Assembly (NCBI GenBank): GCA_031254155.1
Contig: JAIRVA010000314.1
Span: 1 to 8,386, forward strand
Source of the DNA: Propionibacteriaceae bacterium
GTDB lineage: Bacteria > Actinomycetota > Actinomycetes > Propionibacteriales > Propionibacteriaceae
DNA: 8,386 nt
Reading direction: 5' to 3'
Part shown: piece by piece, positions 5,902-8,386 of the stretch
Position numbering within the stretch: position 1 is the first letter of the stretch
How the letters are laid out: every line of letters starts with the position of its first letter
Notes under the pieces: model-generated
What the model was told of the DNA's origin: nothing
The model's input: only the letters and a program-made list of their open reading frames with translations
Database searches by the model: none
Position numbers and translations under genes: made by a program

Positions 5902-6672
5902 CTACGACCCGATCTCGTACCGTACCCACTCCGCACTGCCGCGCTCCCGCACGGTGTCGACCATGAACCCCCGGGCCTTGTCCCGCAGCACCGTTTTGGG
6001 GTCGGCCGTACCCGCCCACTCCCCCGGCCAGACCGGCTCGCTGAGGGTGACAGTCAGGTGCGGCGGGCGCGAAGTGAACAGTCGGCGGGCACGGTACGTG
6101 ACGACGGCCGCGACCACCGGCCGGCCCGCCCGGACCGGATAGGTGAACGAGTGCGGGGAGAAGTCACGGATGCCGTTGTAGTACGGCCACTCGTGCGCCT
6201 CGGGGAAGACCGTCACCGTGTGGCCGCGCGCGACCGCGCGCTCCAGTGCGTCCCGGAAGCGGGCCTTGCCCGCCACGGTCGTGTTCAGCGGCACACCGCC
6301 GGCCAGGGGGACGATGCGGCGGACGACCGGGACGGAGACCGCGACCGGCCCGGTCACGAGGAAGGCCCGCTTCGGGAAGGCGAGCAAGTACGGGATGATC
6401 ACGTCCACCCAGTGGGTGTGGTTGGCGTAGACGAAGCACCCCCCGGCCCGTCGGAGGGCCGACCGGTTGACGATCCGCAGCCCGTACACCCGCCCGATCA
6501 CCCACGCCGGCAGGGGCAGGATGACGTAGTAGAACAGTGCCGACAGGACCCGCCACCAGAGCGGATGCTCGTAGGGGTACGTCGCGTCGACGACCCGCTC
6601 CGTCACGTGCTGGCTCGTCGTCCCGAAATCGTCGTGCGCTGGATCGACGACGTGGATCGTCGCCCGGCGCAT
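5902..6672 (-). CDS. PlsC-like lysophospholipid/glycerolipid acyltransferase
   Basis: This 256-residue protein carries the PlsC/LPLAT acyltransferase motifs: NHTHWVD (84-90), an HX4D motif with catalytic H85 and D90; GGVPLN (125-130) in the place of the second block; and FPEA (156-159), a variant of the usual FPEG that keeps the acid E158. A hydrophobic segment (about 42-60, VLSALFYYVILPLPAWVIG) precedes the catalytic motif and likely anchors it at the cytoplasmic membrane face. The family transfers acyl groups to glycerol phosphate lipids or related acceptors; the acceptor here is unknown. The ATG (6672-6670) overlaps the stop of the upstream glycosyltransferase gene by one base (TGATG), implying coupled translation and joint action, probably on a membrane glycolipid. 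The length is normal for the family. Confidence 0.87.
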   Translation of the reverse strand: MRRATIHVVDPAHDDFGTTSQHVTERVVDATYPYEHPLWWRVLSALFYYVILPLPAWVIGRVYGLRIVNRSALRRAGGCFVYANHTHWVDVIIPYLLAFPKRAFLVTGPVAVSVPVVRRIVPLAGGVPLNTTVAGKARFRDALERAVARGHTVTVFPEAHEWPYYNGIRDFSPHSFTYPVRAGRPVVAAVVTYRARRLFTSRPPHLTVTLSEPVWPGEWAGTADPKTVLRDKARGFMVDTVRERGSAEWVRYEIGS

Positions 6673-7832
6673 CAGGCGTGGTCCTCGATGAGGGTGACGA
6701 TCCGGTCGGCGCCGTCACCGGGAATGTGCAGGCCCTGGTGGGCACGCATCCGCGCGACCTTGGCGTCGTCGTCCAGCAGCCAGTGGGCGAGCCGGGCCGC
6801 CTCGGCCGGATGCTGGTTGTAGACGGACAGGTCGTGGGCGCCGAAGAAACGGGCGTTCTCCACTTCGCAGCCGGGAATGGCACCCGTGTGGACGAGGGGC
6901 AGACCCATCGCGGCGGCCTCCGTACTCGAGACCCCGCCCGGCTTCGTGACCAGGACGTCGGCGGCGGCCATGTAGTCCGGCACGCGCTCAGTGAAGGGTA
7001 CGACGGTCACGCGGGGGTCGGTCTCGTACCGGGCGGTGACCGACTGGTACAGATCCTCCCGCCGCCCGGTCAGGATCACCACGCACGTGTACTGCCGCGG
7101 TTCGGCGATGAGCGCGTCGCCGACCAGTGTGAGGTACCGCCCGCCGACCCCGCCAGCCATCACAAGGAACAACGCTCCATCGGCGGGCAGGCCGAGGCTC
7201 GCGCGGGCCGCCGCCTGGTCGAGTGGCTGCCGGAAGCGGGCGGCGACGGGCAGACCGGTGGCGTACGTCGCGCCCGCGGGCAGCCCCTGCTTGACACAGC
7301 CGGGCAGCAGATCGGCGTGGGGGACGCAGAAGCCGTCGAGGGCCGGCTCGGCGAAGAACGGGGTACACGTGTAGTCGGTCAGGACCCCGTAATACTTCAC
7401 TGACGAGGGAAATTGGCGCCGGACCACCCCAAGGGTCTCGCAGGGGAAAGTGTGGGTACTGACGACGGAGTCGTAGTGATGGTCTTGGATGTACGCGTGG
7501 GTCGCCGCCGCGTACCGCGCGTTGCTGGCCCGGATAGGCGAGGGGACGCCGGTCCGGGAGTAGAGGGCACCGGCGTTGTACACCGCGCCGAACAGGGCGG
7601 GTACCTTGAAGGCCGCCCAGCCGTACAGCGCCGACGACACATCCGACCGCGTCCGCCGGGCGGGCACCGATCCGGAACTGGACCCGGACACCGGGCCCGC
7701 CTCGTCCCCGGCGACGCGCAGGGCGTCGACGACATCGCAGTCGTGGCCGCGGTCCAGGAAACCCTGCCGCAACGCCTGCGCCGACCGGTTGTGCCCCTCA
7801 CCCATACTGCGCGTCAAGACCAGTACCTTCAC
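6672..7832 (-). CDS. MGDG synthase/UgtP-like GT28-family glycosyltransferase
   Basis: This 386-residue GT-B fold glycosyltransferase has the hallmarks of the MGDG synthase/UgtP/MurG group. The N-terminus is MKVLVLTRSMGEGHNRSAQA with the glycine loop GEGH (11-14), followed by THTFPCETLG (126-135). The C-terminal nucleotide-sugar domain has FLVMAGGVGG (222-231), VVILTGRRED (251-260), VPDYMAAADVLVTKPGGVSS (284-303) and E305. Such enzymes transfer a hexose from UDP-sugar to diacylglycerol or another lipid at the inner membrane face; donor and acceptor are not determined here. A Ser/Gly/Arg-rich stretch at 46-64 looks like a low-complexity insertion. The start is GTG (7832-7830), supported by a strong GGAGG 7 nt upstream (7844-7840). 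It is the first gene of a minus-strand unit with the acyltransferase, and divergent from the ABC ATPase gene. Confidence 0.87.
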   Translation of the reverse strand: MKVLVLTRSMGEGHNRSAQALRQGFLDRGHDCDVVDALRVAGDEAGPVSGSSSGSVPARRTRSDVSSALYGWAAFKVPALFGAVYNAGALYSRTGVPSPIRASNARYAAATHAYIQDHHYDSVVSTHTFPCETLGVVRRQFPSSVKYYGVLTDYTCTPFFAEPALDGFCVPHADLLPGCVKQGLPAGATYATGLPVAARFRQPLDQAAARASLGLPADGALFLVMAGGVGGRYLTLVGDALIAEPRQYTCVVILTGRREDLYQSVTARYETDPRVTVVPFTERVPDYMAAADVLVTKPGGVSSTEAAAMGLPLVHTGAIPGCEVENARFFGAHDLSVYNQHPAEAARLAHWLLDDDAKVARMRAHQGLHIPGDGADRIVTLIEDHA

Positions 7833-7839
7833 AACCGTT

Positions 7840-7847
7840 CCTCCCTC
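7840..7847 (-). promoter_or_regulatory. Ribosome binding site of the glycosyltransferase gene
   Basis: On the minus strand GAGGGAGG ends 7 nt before the GTG at 7832. This strong Shine-Dalgarno decides for the GTG start. Confidence 0.6.
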
Positions 7848-7866
7848 GGTCCCGTCGTACGCTTCT

Positions 7867-7872
7867 ATCGTA
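7867..7872 (-). promoter_or_regulatory. Possible -10 box for the glycosyltransferase operon
   Basis: TACGAT (minus strand) fits TANNNT and lies in the AT-richest part of the 164-bp divergent intergenic region (about 7861-7883), 34 bp upstream of the GTG. No clear -35 is found at 17 bp. Given the lack of other candidates, this is a plausible but unproven promoter. Confidence 0.35.
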
Positions 7873-7951
7873 GCTTGTCATAGCCTGGCACCCCCGCCCG
7901 CCGTTCCGGCAGCCGGACCAATCCACCGCGTCGTACCACCGCTGACGAACT

Positions 7952-7966
7952 GCATTATGCTATGTT
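7952..7966 (+). promoter_or_regulatory. Possible promoter and inverted repeat upstream of the ABC ATPase gene
   Basis: GCATTATGC (7952-7960) is a perfect inverted repeat with arms GCAT and ATGC around one base. It overlaps two possible -10 boxes, TATGCT (7956-7961) and TATGTT (7961-7966), about 30-40 bp before the ATG at 7997. It could be an operator, but a 4-bp arm is short. No -35 is evident. Confidence 0.35.
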
Positions 7967-7996
7967 CGGTGGTGGCGCGACGAGGCGGAGGTGAAG

Positions 7997-8386
7997 ATGG
8001 ACACGCTGGTGGCGGTACGGGGCGTCCGCAAGAGCTATGGCCGTGACGAGGTGCTGCACGGGATCGACCTCGACGTACCGGCCGGGCGGATCACCGGCCT
8101 GCTCGGGCCGTCGGGCCACGGCAAAACCACCCTCGTCAACCTGATCGTCGGCGCGTTGCGGGCGACCGCGGGGACGATCACGGTGCTGGGCGAGGCGGCG
8201 CCGCCCAACAAGACCAAACCCCAGATCGGGTACATGCCGCAGTCCGACGCCTTGTACGAGGATCTGACCGGGGTACAGAACCTGCGGTTCTTCGGGTCGT
8301 TGTACGGACTCGGCCGGGCGGATCTCGACGCCGCCATCCCCCGGGCGCTCGACCAGGTCAGTCTTGATATCGGGGGCGACAAGAAG
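7997..8386 (+). CDS. ABC transporter ATP-binding protein, 3' end outside window
   Basis: The first 130 residues of an ABC ATPase are visible and the frame is open at the window edge. Y14 (SYG) is in A-loop position. Walker A is GPSGHGKTT (37-45), with His where Ala, Ser or Cys is usual. The Q-loop is GYMPQ with Q82, followed by SDALYEDLTGVQNLRFFGSL (83-102), a pattern typical of the DrrA/ABC-2-type export ATPases. The signature motif and Walker B lie beyond the edge. It would energise export of a drug, lipid or polymer with a membrane partner probably encoded downstream. The ATG at 7997 has GGAGG 5 nt upstream (7987-7991); an in-frame GTG at 7991 overlaps that site and is not preferred. It diverges from the glycosyltransferase operon, so a link to lipid or glycolipid export is possible but unproven. 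Confidence 0.9.
   Translation, partial: MDTLVAVRGVRKSYGRDEVLHGIDLDVPAGRITGLLGPSGHGKTTLVNLIVGALRATAGTITVLGEAAPPNKTKPQIGYMPQSDALYEDLTGVQNLRFFGSLYGLGRADLDAAIPRALDQVSLDIGGDKK

Noticed and set aside
5173..6822. A 549-codon plus-strand open frame opposite lacI and the acyltransferase
   Set aside because: It is antisense to two well-supported genes, rich in Arg, Pro, Asp and His, with no domain pattern.
7991..7996. GTG at 7991 as the start of the ABC ATPase
   Set aside because: It overlaps the GGAGG ribosome binding site; the ATG at 7997 has ideal 5-nt spacing.
1..8386. tRNA, rRNA, CRISPR arrays, insertion sequences or attachment sites
   Set aside because: No cloverleaf, spaced repeats, transposase-like frame or long terminal repeats were seen on either strand.

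Overview
The window is about 70% G+C, with strong third-position G/C bias, GTG as well as ATG starts, TANNNT-type -10 boxes sitting directly in front of start codons, and PIN-type toxin-antitoxin genes. This suggests an actinomycete (Actinomycetota). Nothing in the sequence supports a finer placement. There are no rRNA, tRNA, CRISPR or transposase genes.

Left part (1-2574), a toxin-antitoxin-rich accessory stretch. It opens with the 3' portion of an AAA ATPase/DUF4143 gene whose Walker A end lies outside the window. Convergent to it is a minus-strand vapB-vapC pair in which vapC is cut to 82 codons and lacks the C-terminal half of the PIN domain. A 150-bp divergent intergenic region then separates it from a second, plus-strand TA-like pair: a ribbon-helix-helix/DUF433-like antitoxin overlapping a DUF5615 PIN-like toxin. 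Both TA operons look leaderless: each has a -10 box exactly 6 nt before the ATG, overlapped by inverted repeats that would suit autoregulation.

Middle part (2648-5853), sugar catabolism. A 714-aa protein joins a complete PfkB-family fructokinase domain to a complete AGE-superfamily aldose-ketose isomerase domain of the YihS/mannose isomerase type, with almost no linker. The most economical reading is a two-step enzyme, mannose to fructose to fructose-6-phosphate. The same two families also perform the first two steps of sulfoglycolysis (YihS, YihV), so the substrate is open. A convergent LacI-family regulator follows and is the obvious candidate controller. A perfect 10-bp palindrome with a central CG lies just upstream of the kinase-isomerase ribosome binding site.

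Right part (5902-8386), an envelope or glycolipid locus. An MGDG synthase/UgtP-like glycosyltransferase and a PlsC-like acyltransferase are translationally coupled on the minus strand (TGATG), and the lacI gene lies 48 bp beyond them, so it may be co-transcribed. Diverging from the glycosyltransferase is the 5' end of an ABC transporter ATPase, cut by the window edge.

The most notable items are the kinase-isomerase fusion, the mirrored leaderless TA promoters around a truncated toxin, and a strong frame-independent excess of the tetranucleotide GTAC (about 70 copies by hand count, against roughly 25 expected from base composition).
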